DNA of 64,000 bases, taken from contig BGKB01000070.1 of assembly GCA_003116975.1 (NCBI GenBank), positions 278,920 through 342,919 of the forward strand, read 5' to 3'. A program made the translations under genes and the position numbers. Below are positions 29,501 through 37,464 of this stretch, piece by piece; within the stretch, counting starts at the first letter, position 1; the number at the start of each line of letters is the position of its first letter. The DNA comes from Aurantiochytrium sp. KH105. Its lineage: Eukaryota; Sar; Bigyra; Thraustochytrida; Thraustochytriidae. The notes below the pieces were generated by a model. The model searched no databases, was not told the origin of the DNA, and saw only the letters and a program-made list of their open reading frames with translations.

Positions 29501-31660
29501 AAGCGTGTACTGCTTGACTCTGTGCTCGCCGCTCCGGAAAACGAAAATCGTTCGCAAGATTCAGCAAGTGAGATGGCTTCCACAATTGGACGCAAAAGGT
29601 CTGTGTATGACCGCGTGCAACGTGGCATCGCGCGTAAAGGAAAGCAGGTGCGCAAGTACCAACGTCTTACATTTCTTTCTGCGCTTGTGTGCTTTGTGTT
29701 GACGCTGACCGAGTGGTTTATCCGGCAAGAAGCATATGAGCAGGGAATGGAGGCCATTACGCAGGTAGGCAACTCAATGAAGCGTGCCTTTTACCTCATT
29801 GATTTAGCCGTCGCGGTGAGCGGGCTTAACATTGGATACGACAACAACATGACCATGACGGAGGCGCAGGAGCTCATCACGCTTATACAAACAGACAGTG
29901 CACTGTTGCTGGAGACACATGTGCAAGTCACTGAGTCAGCTGTAAACGACAACAACGAGGAACTTGAGCAACTCAACGCGGAGCCAACAATTCCGATCTT
30001 TTCCAGCTCTTCTGAGGGCTACGAAAACAGCAGTCTATGGCTCGCGGTGCATAAAGTCATTACAGAAATAGATGGCGTGCAAGAGCAAATCGAATTGGAC
30101 GACGAAGCGGATTCATTTGCCCACGCGTGCGGGAAGTCGTGCCAATACGTTCTCAACAACGCGCCCGTGTCAATCTTTGAAGCGTCGAACAAGGCCAGCG
30201 GTATATATGCCGAGATTGCAGTTGAAGAACTCGCGGCGGTGCGCACATACCAGTGGATGAACGTGATCTTTACATCGAGTGCATTCCTCATGTACACGCT
30301 CTTCGTGACGATTCCAACGATCCGTGAGGCGTACCTGTCATTTGACACGAGCTGCACAACGCTTTTCCAGGTCCCGCGAGGAATGATCAAGCGCGTGTTC
30401 CTCGAATCCCAAGAGCGAAACACGATGGTTCGCGAGCGCTTGCGGGAGGAGTTCGATTACGACTTTGACGATGGCGAAGAGAGCCGCGAAGAGGGTCCAG
30501 TTCCCCTCGGGGCGCAAAGTATCGCAGAGCGGTCCGTGGCTGAGGAAATCGAAATCGTCAAGAGACGCAACAGAGACAAGTTGGCACGCCAAGACTCGGC
30601 AGCGTCTGAAGATTTGATTGAGGCAAGCGGCAAGTCTTCTAAAGATCCACCAAATCGAGTTACATTCTCTGGGAAGCGAGAAGTTCGTGTCATCCCGGCG
30701 CGCAAGAGGCGCGAGAGAAAATCAGAAAAGCGCAAGCGCAAAGGACGTCGCAAGAATGCGCTAGCGTTCGTACGCCTCGTGACGCTTCAAAGTGCGCCCT
30801 TTCTCATCACTCTCGTATACGTAGTTGCTGTCTTCCTTTACGAAAATGTGTCCATGTCAACGCGCATCTCGCTTAGCCGCATGGTCAATGCCGCCGGAAG
30901 GCGATGGGTCACATCACACAACACAATGTACTTTGTCCAGGACGGTTTCCTCCGCATGACCAATGGAGAGATTGATGACGAGCCCTGGAGCATCTGGGAT
31001 AACAGGACCGACGAGAAATGGGCATATGCTGAAGCTCTTTTAGCGAAGGTGGAACAAACGAACAACCTCTTGACCTATGGCAACGAGACGCTAGGCATCG
31101 ATGCAGTCCAGGACAAAACTTCGTTTCCGGAGCAGTACAGCCTCCTCTTTGATGGTGCTTGCTTTGACACGTGCCAAGCGTATCCAGACCTCCCGATTAG
31201 TGACGCGGCGAAGTCTGGTTTGATGCGAGCTATGGAGTTTTTAAACGACGAGTTAGCAGCCGGTCTCGCTCTTTTTGAACTTGCACAGGATATGACACCG
31301 CCAGAGCGTCAAGCCGCCATGCAAGCTGTTGCTGAGGGAGACCAGACGCCAGTTGAGTTTCTCTTTCTCTTGCAGCATACCATTCACATGATTTCTGAGG
31401 CTTTGCAAAAGTCCATGGAGTACTTTAAAGATCACCTCGTGGACATTGTCGCCACGCAAGTCAATACGGGCCGGCTGATGCTTGTACTGAATTGGGGCCT
31501 TTTGGCCATTGGTTCCGTCTTTGTCTTTCGTCGCTATGTTGAAGTGAATCGAAAGATGCAGGACATTCAGTTTCTGCTCGTTGCCTTTCCGAGTAACGTG
31601 TTCGATGAAATCCCGAAACTCGGAAACACCATCCTCTTGGAGAATGAAAAGCGGCATTAA
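26504..31660 (+). CDS. Large Tmc-type (tiny macrocysts) multi-pass receptor with a PAS domain
   Basis: 1718 residues, intronless. The N-terminal membrane block has about seven helices (near residues 63-80, 116-141, 149-175, 191-221, 260-285, 294-313 and 323-343). A helical, TPR-like stretch follows at about 360-570, with HxNQAQQ and LRRTSDNAN segments. A PAS-like domain follows at about 580-700 (LLKMLGYSNPDDLVGKSINI, VPEPYRKMHDAFL). This order matches the protist TmcB/TmcC family named after tiny macrocysts mutants. After an acidic linker (about 840-1010), four more helices lie near 1052, 1255, 1428 and 1660, with two extracellular-size loops. The PAS domain suggests sensing or signalling at a membrane; ligand and output are unknown. 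No kinase or cyclase domain is visible. Confidence 0.85.
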   Translation: MIDKSHPRKYLNEALGLEQAKTDFGGEISNVRKYGSLVGKFRFGLLGVLSLLQKGQNKTSIWITGATEAMNLLQLLSFTFNVNSGFPWSEWVADKFVPILQASNLSMISSGTSSLTLTMFLASLCFVLATFGAVIYVGYAFATEGVKQLWLLTPLRLALDLLTTVLYVPALDSLLQIFQCADTLSDNITCGGTVHIILGTVVAILVLIFVATSGMAVMVIIERSPASGDVGAKVHGRMHALSLGLRGLMSFTFVAIGSDNSLVLVVQIVISALILSFAYFYYMPFYSMILNKVSMAVYGTFFFSTLCLVLEMLAYSDTEDRYGAFMAFIVGAPLCWFTCDSLIGARLRKLKHTPISGVESPMVAELILRAKYPLPQTAWEKCRKEYLHLVEEQFPRSAFLAIHVSLLLRDCGKDTLRSERLMQKCKNLELQFDERFVVFKHQLDVETARSTGMEGGGAINFMAFDNHINQAQQTVMQAMEHIVSVLKHLKSGSHNQEELLRLAYKLRRTSDNANFHLEQLMRITNDSSVVFRLYSLYLEFVINDKFMASALMDQAISLEEEAERSQGGVMANLKNSIHGTMTISGEESSLGIIRSVSANLLKMLGYSNPDDLVGKSINIIVPEPYRKMHDAFLAKHLNQTTEFLQRQIDIWSLHASGYAIATHLEVTSEIDQQSGEVVFHGQLYRKRVEKQDFFCVDRHSWNIHFASRGALTKVLQVPVPDKDGRIGNLRAFMDADDFNDESFQHLLATDGEGLMRLHGINYNVESKVISKQVPPHLDKPAMDFSIVVLSIDMEMVLAPPSEACSQDLHSRYDEASVTKSSQRLRAPLSPIADGHEVDSGSDSGAEVIPDLQREDSLEGEAGSDDYVEHESDGSTAVAPGSPANDTDLLNIDPDDVPTLDVLQVTGRGKAEEDINNSSARVENGSQGSSETDEGEALHTKPALQRTKENQVIKLLSAEARSNSDRASKKNRVEPDSARSQKSIGAEGQQQFSRNLGASMKRVLLDSVLAAPENENRSQDSASEMASTIGRKRSVYDRVQRGIARKGKQVRKYQRLTFLSALVCFVLTLTEWFIRQEAYEQGMEAITQVGNSMKRAFYLIDLAVAVSGLNIGYDNNMTMTEAQELITLIQTDSALLLETHVQVTESAVNDNNEELEQLNAEPTIPIFSSSSEGYENSSLWLAVHKVITEIDGVQEQIELDDEADSFAHACGKSCQYVLNNAPVSIFEASNKASGIYAEIAVEELAAVRTYQWMNVIFTSSAFLMYTLFVTIPTIREAYLSFDTSCTTLFQVPRGMIKRVFLESQERNTMVRERLREEFDYDFDDGEESREEGPVPLGAQSIAERSVAEEIEIVKRRNRDKLARQDSAASEDLIEASGKSSKDPPNRVTFSGKREVRVIPARKRRERKSEKRKRKGRRKNALAFVRLVTLQSAPFLITLVYVVAVFLYENVSMSTRISLSRMVNAAGRRWVTSHNTMYFVQDGFLRMTNGEIDDEPWSIWDNRTDEKWAYAEALLAKVEQTNNLLTYGNETLGIDAVQDKTSFPEQYSLLFDGACFDTCQAYPDLPISDAAKSGLMRAMEFLNDELAAGLALFELAQDMTPPERQAAMQAVAEGDQTPVEFLFLLQHTIHMISEALQKSMEYFKDHLVDIVATQVNTGRLMLVLNWGLLAIGSVFVFRRYVEVNRKMQDIQFLLVAFPSNVFDEIPKLGNTILLENEKRH

Positions 31661-31957
31661 ATCAATAAGAAAGATAGGGCTCATTTCATCGCGTAAAGTA
31701 AAGTACTTTGTTGCTCTTGTTCTCTTTTTACTTTTTTTTTTTGCATCCCACACGATATATTTGCGGCAAACCAGCTTGTCTCGACGGCCAAGCGCATTCT
31801 CATTCGGTGCCATCACTACACTTCCAGCCAGGCTTTAAGTCATCAAACTCCTTCGGATGCGGAAACAGTGAAGTACGTCCGTTGCTGACCTTGAGCATCA
31901 ATTTTTGACAGCAATAGGCATTGCGAACCTTGTTGTATTATTTGCTTCGCGTTTGTA

Positions 31958-33193
31958 TCAGAGAACTTCAGGCGTTGCGAACACTTTCATGCGCCTGCCA
32001 CCATTGGTGACCTCGAGCATTTGCTTTGCATTGTGATGAGAAAGCCCTGATTGACCGAGCGTCTTGATGCCTGGGAAGTCAACAGGCGCAATCAGAGCAA
32101 GTTGCCAGCCTTTGCAGTGCTCCTTGAGCTGGGATCCAAGGGCAGTGAAGATGGACTGTATTGGTCCTTTGAAGCGGGGTCCATACGGTGGATTGGTGAC
32201 GATAGCCCCTCTCGAGCATAGACCCGCTTTCATGGAATCTAGCTGGATGGCAGGCGACGCAAGGCCTTCCACGGTGATATCGCGCTGCTCAAAGGCGCAC
32301 CAGTCTTGAACGCCTGCTCGTTCTGCGCACTTCTCGGCGATTTCCACCGCGGCGCGCTCCCGATCAAAGCCGAAGGCAATCGGCCCACTTCCTTGCGGAG
32401 GACGATCCTTGCGCACAGACATGACTTCTTCAATGACTTGCGCGAATCGTTGCTCGTCAAAACTGGGCCAGTCTGCGAATGCATAGGCGCGGTTCGGATG
32501 CTGCTGGAGGCGCACAAGTCCAGGAGCACAGGTTGCAAGGATGAGGGCTGCCTCGATGGGCAGCGTCCCTGAGCCGCAAAAAGGGTCCACGATTGCGCTT
32601 GGGAGCTTGAGATCGGAGACTGTGTTGCTTTCAGCAGCCGCCCATGAAGACAAGTGGGCGCCAGCCGCCAAGGTTTCCCGGAGTGGCATAGGAGTGGCAA
32701 CTTGCTGGCGGTACCAGCGTTTATGGAGATTATCCCCGCTGCTGTTGATTGATACGGTGAATTGGTCATGCTTGAAGGAGATGACGATTTCTTGCTCATT
32801 GGCCGACCTTTCGTTCGAGTATCTGTCGAGAGCACTTTTCACGGCCTCCTCAAGAAGTGCCGTATTAATCAGCTTGGACTTTTTAGAGCTCGCGCGAACG
32901 ATTAGTTTGGTGTCGCGGGGTTGCAGGAAGGGTGTCCAGTCCATCCTTCGTAGCTTTTGCACGAGTTCTTTCTTGTGTGTGCTCTTGCCGTGGCCTACAC
33001 GGACAAGAACGCGCGACGATGTGCGCAGCCATAGGTTGGCCCGGTAGATTGCTTGGTCGTGGCCTCGAAAGTCAACGCCACCAGCCAAAGCTTTGGGCAA
33101 CGAAAAGTTTCCAAAGGGCGTGGTCTGAAGCTCGCGCAGCGTGAGAGCCTCGAGCCCGGGCGCCGCAACGGCGAAAAGCTCGCGCGGCCGCAT
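31958..33193 (-). CDS. THUMP-domain rRNA/tRNA guanine-N2 methyltransferase, RlmL-like
   Basis: 411 residues. The N-terminal half carries a THUMP-like RNA-binding region (about 50-155) and the family signature GDNLHKRWYRQ (153-163). The C-terminal half is a Rossmann SAM-dependent methyltransferase with DPFCGSGTLPIEAAL (203-217, motif I) and the catalytic NPPYG (334-338, motif IV) used for exocyclic N2 of guanine. The combination is that of bacterial RlmL (N-terminal half) and of Trm14/THUMPD proteins; compact size and motif wording look more bacterial. Modification of organellar 23S-type rRNA is a reasonable inference. The first 25 residues are not a clear targeting peptide. Confidence 0.88.
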   Translation of the reverse strand: MRPRELFAVAAPGLEALTLRELQTTPFGNFSLPKALAGGVDFRGHDQAIYRANLWLRTSSRVLVRVGHGKSTHKKELVQKLRRMDWTPFLQPRDTKLIVRASSKKSKLINTALLEEAVKSALDRYSNERSANEQEIVISFKHDQFTVSINSSGDNLHKRWYRQQVATPMPLRETLAAGAHLSSWAAAESNTVSDLKLPSAIVDPFCGSGTLPIEAALILATCAPGLVRLQQHPNRAYAFADWPSFDEQRFAQVIEEVMSVRKDRPPQGSGPIAFGFDRERAAVEIAEKCAERAGVQDWCAFEQRDITVEGLASPAIQLDSMKAGLCSRGAIVTNPPYGPRFKGPIQSIFTALGSQLKEHCKGWQLALIAPVDFPGIKTLGQSGLSHHNAKQMLEVTNGGRRMKVFATPEVL

Positions 33194-33566
33194 TCTGAGA
33201 GATGGTTTTGTTGGTGCTGCTGCCCCGGTAGGTTTGGGCCTAGGCCTAGGCTAAAAGAAGAAAAAGAGGGAGCTTCAAGCTTGACCCTTGGCGCTGTGCC
33301 GCCTCGCGTTCAACACCTTGCCTTTTCTTGCGCGAGCGGGTGGGTCGGGCAATTTTTTTACGCAATCAAGGGGTTTTGTGATTTTGGCAGGGATTTGGCG
33401 ATTTCGGTGACGACTCTTGAAAAGTTAGTCAAAGCTCTTCGGAAAATCAGGACAAAGAAACCAAAAGGAAAGAACTTGAAAGTTTGAGTCTATGCGGGCA
33501 CGTACTCGATTATGATCAAAAACAAAGAGGTTAGCATTGCTCGGATATGTTCAGCATCCATGCTAG
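33194..33566. other. Short intergenic region with AGGCCTAGGCCT-type palindrome
   Basis: This spacer holds the promoter of the RlmL-like gene and the 3' flank of the RasGAP gene. GGGCCTAGGCCTAGGC lies at 33237-33252, 44-60 bases upstream of ATG 33193. No gene is seen. Confidence 0.6.
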
Positions 33567-35207
33567 CTAGCTAAAAGACGAAAAGACAGCCAGAATGGCA
33601 CCTCGATTGGCCATGAGGAAAGCGTCAAGATCAGCGGTTTTCGCTCGAGCCGCATCTGGCGTTGCAGCGTGGTTGGCAAGGTGCTGCAAATGACGAGCAA
33701 CATCCACGAGTACTCGTTGTGCATGAGTAGAACGTGGAACTGAGACCAGGCTCGGGTTGATGAACTTGAGAATGATGAAGCCGCCAAGGAGTGGCTCGCG
33801 CAGACCGGGCGGGGCGAGCGCGGCAAGTTGACGGCACAATAAGCGCATGCCTGCAGGAACGGCGTCGGGTCGAAGCTTGCGAAGAATACGTTCTGCCAGA
33901 ATGGCGGGGTCTGAAGAAGGCCCATTCTTGGATTGTGCAGGGTCGAGTGCGCTGTCAAGAAGGGCACTCACCGCCGCCTCGCACTCGGGCCGTCGCAGAT
34001 ATGTCGTGAGAAAGAGAGAGGCAGCACTACTGCTCGAGCGCAGCCATGCTGCACCTTCGACGCTGCTTTCCTTGTTTTCGGCGCCTGAATGCGCTTGCAG
34101 TTCAGCCTCAAGAAGGTCCTCGGCGAGATTCGCGAGCAAAAGCTGCTGCCGCGGATCGCTTTCTACATCCGCAAGGCAGAGTGAAAAAAGTTCTTGCAAA
34201 ACTTGTTTTCGTTGCGGAAGCGAAAACTCTTGGTCGCATTTGAGGAAAGAGGTGACGCAATCTGGTGATTGTGTGAGAAGCTCGACGACAAGACCCGAGC
34301 GAGCACGCCACCACTCGAGCGTACGGGTATTATCCTCCGCAGATGTATGCTTGGGTCCAGCTTTCCCTGCACCGGTTGAGAGCGTGCTCGTTTTCGAAGC
34401 TGGCGGTGTTCGTGCTCGGGCAGGGAAGCGAAAGCGTGACCGCGTATGTGGGCTGGGCATTGGCAATGAATGAGTCGAGTGTGACGAGGCGCCAACGCTT
34501 GCAGGCGAAGTACCGCCCTCGGGAGTGCTGCTCGCGCTGCAATTTGGCACTTTCGAGGCGGGAAATGGAGAGCTTGGGGTGGATTGCGTCCGTTCGCGCG
34601 GGGACGATGTTGGTGATGGAAGAACAGGTGATGACCGTGAAGAGGACCGTCGCATTTTGCGTACGACGCCATCGAGCATGGAAATTCCCCGCGCGCGTGT
34701 GGATTGCGGCCGCGGTGCAGATGAAGATGTGCCGAGGTCATTGGCTTGTTGCCTCTCCTCGCTGCGCCATCTCGCGAGCCTGGGAAGACGTTGGCCAGAA
34801 GCCGAGCTGCTTTGTCTGACAAGTTTAGGCGGTTGGTGTAGTTTGGGTGACGACGCGGCAGCAACGAGGCGGAAAAATCGGCGGAGATCTTCAAGCTGCT
34901 GCGCAAGAGATTCGCTCGCTCCCGTGGGAGATTTGGCCTCTTCGGAGGAATCGATGCCTTCCTCGGCGGAGAGATTATCATCAACCGTAATGCGGAGCTT
35001 GCTCACCGCGGCACCGAGCGTGTCAGCGACGTTCTGATGCTGCTGCAGCTTGGTCGGGCTCATGTTCTTGGGAAATGATGAGTGGAGTGAGGACGGAGAC
35101 GCGAGCGGGGAGGGAGTAGAAGATTGTGTCAAAGACGTCGGCGGGAGCGGTGGGGGGGAAGCCGCTTCTGGTTCGCAAAAGCCTTGCGTGCTTTGGTGGC
35201 TGCGCAT
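33567..35207 (-). CDS. RasGAP-domain protein with disordered Ser/Pro-rich N-terminus
   Basis: 546 residues. Residues 1-300 are Ser/Pro/Arg-rich and probably disordered with many phosphorylation sites. An alternative start is Met49. From about 300 to the end lies a RasGAP-like helical domain. WLRSSSSAASLFLTTYL (388-404) corresponds to the arginine-finger segment FRxNTLATK...Y, so Arg390 is the candidate finger. GGFIILKFINPSLVSVP (475-491) corresponds to the FLRFxxPA motif, with Lys481 in place of Arg. RVLVDVARHLQHLAN matches the helix after it. The protein ends directly after this domain. It probably accelerates GTP hydrolysis on a Ras-like GTPase. The finger loop is diverged, so activity is uncertain. 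No PH or C2 domain is visible. Confidence 0.75.
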   Translation of the reverse strand: MRSHQSTQGFCEPEAASPPPLPPTSLTQSSTPSPLASPSSLHSSFPKNMSPTKLQQHQNVADTLGAAVSKLRITVDDNLSAEEGIDSSEEAKSPTGASESLAQQLEDLRRFFRLVAAASSPKLHQPPKLVRQSSSASGQRLPRLARWRSEERQQANDLGTSSSAPRPQSTRARGISMLDGVVRKMRRSSSRSSPVLPSPTSSPRERTQSTPSSPFPASKVPNCSASSTPEGGTSPASVGASSHSTHSLPMPSPHTRSRFRFPARARTPPASKTSTLSTGAGKAGPKHTSAEDNTRTLEWWRARSGLVVELLTQSPDCVTSFLKCDQEFSLPQRKQVLQELFSLCLADVESDPRQQLLLANLAEDLLEAELQAHSGAENKESSVEGAAWLRSSSSAASLFLTTYLRRPECEAAVSALLDSALDPAQSKNGPSSDPAILAERILRKLRPDAVPAGMRLLCRQLAALAPPGLREPLLGGFIILKFINPSLVSVPRSTHAQRVLVDVARHLQHLANHAATPDAARAKTADLDAFLMANRGAILAVFSSFS

Positions 35208-35395
35208 GGTGGTCTCAAAGAATGGCTACAGCAGACAAGACGAATCCTGAATTACTTGGTCGTCGCTCAAGCGAGCGGCCCAGGGACGAGAGGGGATTGC
35301 AATGTTTTCTCAGGTTGCGTCTTCCGATCCGGAGACAAATTTTCGGGACACGAGTCGATGCTTCCGACGCTTCTCCCTTGCCAGATTTTTAAAAT

Positions 35396-35400
<5 letters not shown>

Positions 35401-35430
<30 letters not shown>
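35401..35430. repeat. (TG)15 microsatellite
   Basis: Fifteen uninterrupted TG units about 195 bases upstream of the RasGAP start on the opposite strand. Confidence 0.95.
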
Positions 35431-35432
<2 letters not shown>

Positions 35433-36861
35433 GATTTTGCGTGCCTCGCTTTCGTCGGTGTTTTCGTTTCGCTCCAAAATCACACCTACTTACGAGGTCG
35501 TGTACGTAAGCGCTGTTCGTGCAAGGCGGGGAGCAAGCCTGGAGCGGAGGAGAAGCACAATGTGCTCCGTCACGAACCTGACGAGCGACCCTCGGGACAC
35601 TACTTTTGGCCCCACCCTTGAAATGAAAGACTCGTATCAGCAAGGGGCGATCAACCCGCGGAAGGTCCGCCTGCTAGTCGGCTTGGCTCCCCTGGACGAG
35701 CCGCAGGTCAACAAGCTAGCTAGCCAGCGAGCTAGCGAGTCCTTTCTCTTTGGTCCGAGTTGGGTGAGACTCGAGCGTGGGTGGGACGTCGTGATGCTGA
35801 AGCGAGATCAACGGGCGCTCGCCCGATGGCTAGCTCGCTCACCTGCAAGGGGTTTGTCTATGAAGCAGCTTTCAAGTTCGCGCGTTGATATCGTCGTAGA
35901 ATTTCGTGAATGATGACCTGCGACACGTGTCCCGTGATTTCGGAGCTAGCGCACGCCCGTCCCGGGAGGGCGCTCGCGACCGTCCGGCCGGCGAGCAGGA
36001 GTCGCAGGCGCTCCCGGCGCCTGCACCAGTCTTCCGCGCAGCCGAGCCAAGCAAGCTCCGGCTCGGCTCGGCTCGGCTCGGCTCGGCTCGGATGCCTGCC
36101 GACGACCGCGACGACTCGTCCTCCGCCCGCGAGCTCGAGTCGCCGTCCCGAGCGCCGTCCCGCGCGAAGGGTTCTCCTCCGCGCGAGGGCCTTGCGCGGG
36201 CGCCGCTGGATGGAGGGAGGGATGGAGGGATGGATGTACCGGCGCCGATCGATGGATGGCCGCCCGCGCGAACGGCTTTGCGCGCAACGCAAAAGCGCAG
36301 CCGGCGCGGCCCGCGAGGTCGCGCGCGGGAGAGAGCTCGCGAGGGCGAAGGTCGCCGGCCTGCGCGAGGCGAGGCGAGGCAGGCGAGGCAGGCGAGGCGG
36401 GCGCCGCGCTGGAGAGATGTGATGTGCGAGACCGAGACACGCGCTCTGCGTGGACGCGTGCTTGGTAACCGTCATTCGCCGGCCGTGGAGGCCAGCCGGT
36501 TGGCCGAGCTCGCGAGCGCGCGGGGGTAGCTGGACTTGTAGAAGGAGGTGCTGGTCTTGCTTGTGGAATGATGGATGGAATGGAGGAGCAAAGGCTTGGC
36601 GAAGGCGTCGGCGGCTCGAACTTGGAGCTTGGCGTTGAAAAGGGTGTAAGATGAGAGGCTGGTTGGGACCTTGGCATTCGCCGTCTCGAGCATCACTGGC
36701 CGAGTGAGTTCCTCGTGCTGTCTTGCATCGTCCCTTTCATCAAGAAGCGTCAATCAACTCAAACAGATGCGTGCGATGATCTTTGTCGATGGCGAAGGGA
36801 AGAAAGAGGCGTGATGATCTTTGTCGACGGCGAATGAACGTAATGATCTTGACTGAGAGTA

Positions 36862-36883
36862 TAGGCCTATAGGCCTAGGCCTA
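36862..36883. repeat. Cluster of three TAGGCCTA palindromes
   Basis: TAGGCCTA occurs at 36862-36869, 36870-36877 and 36876-36883, the last two overlapping. The same 8-base palindrome is present at 10335, 22811 and 33241. A regulatory role is only a possibility. Confidence 0.6.
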
Positions 36884-37464
36884 GGTAGGAAAGTGTTGGT
36901 CGCAGAGAGGTCAGGCGTTGTCTCTGGCGAGCGAAACACCAAATCTTTTATTCTTTTCACCCGTTCACTACCTCTTGTTCTTGGATTTTCACAGGCCACC
37001 TTTAAGCTTGTCCTCAGTGGCGGCTCGCACTCTTTCCCGGCGCGACCCCTCCGCCTGTCAAAAAGAAAACTCCATCCTATCCCTTGCTCTCTTCCTCTTA
37101 CACCCGCCCATTGCACCCGCCCACCTCCTTTTTTCTCCCTGACTGACTGGCCCCATAAGTTCTTTTTTAACCCTTCTTGCCAAACACAAACCAACCAAGC
37201 TGCCGCCGATGCTCACGCCTTCGACGACGCGCACCAACACCAGCGCGGGTTTCCTTGTCCTCCCTCCTCCTGCTCATGCTGAGCATGCGTCCGAGCAGGT
37301 TCTTCTTCTCATTCTCTACCCGCAATCGACGCCGCAATGCTTGCTTTTGCCTAACCAGTTGTCCTCCTCGTTGTTAGCATCGGTCATGTGCTTTTGGCGA
37401 GGCAAGGCGGGCGAGGCGAACGGCGGCGGCGGCAGCTCCACAACCCGCGCGCGCGGCTCCGTCG

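Larger units (their letters stand above)
35208..37464. other. Divergent intergenic region with simple repeats, no supported gene
   Basis: This spacer separates the starts of the RasGAP (minus) and DUF2009 (plus) genes. It contains (TG)15 at 35401-35430, GCTCG pentamers at about 36054-36090, a purine-skewed AGGCGAGGC-type tract at about 36365-36400 and a triple TAGGCCTA palindrome at 36862-36883. Open frames of 200-240 codons at 35858-36677 exist in several overlapping phases and are Arg/Ala/Pro shadows. No RNA gene is seen. Confidence 0.6.

Noticed and set aside
35858-36677. Several overlapping 200-240 codon frames in the RasGAP-DUF2009 spacer
   Set aside because: All phases are open at once in simple G+C-rich sequence. 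The translations are low complexity.
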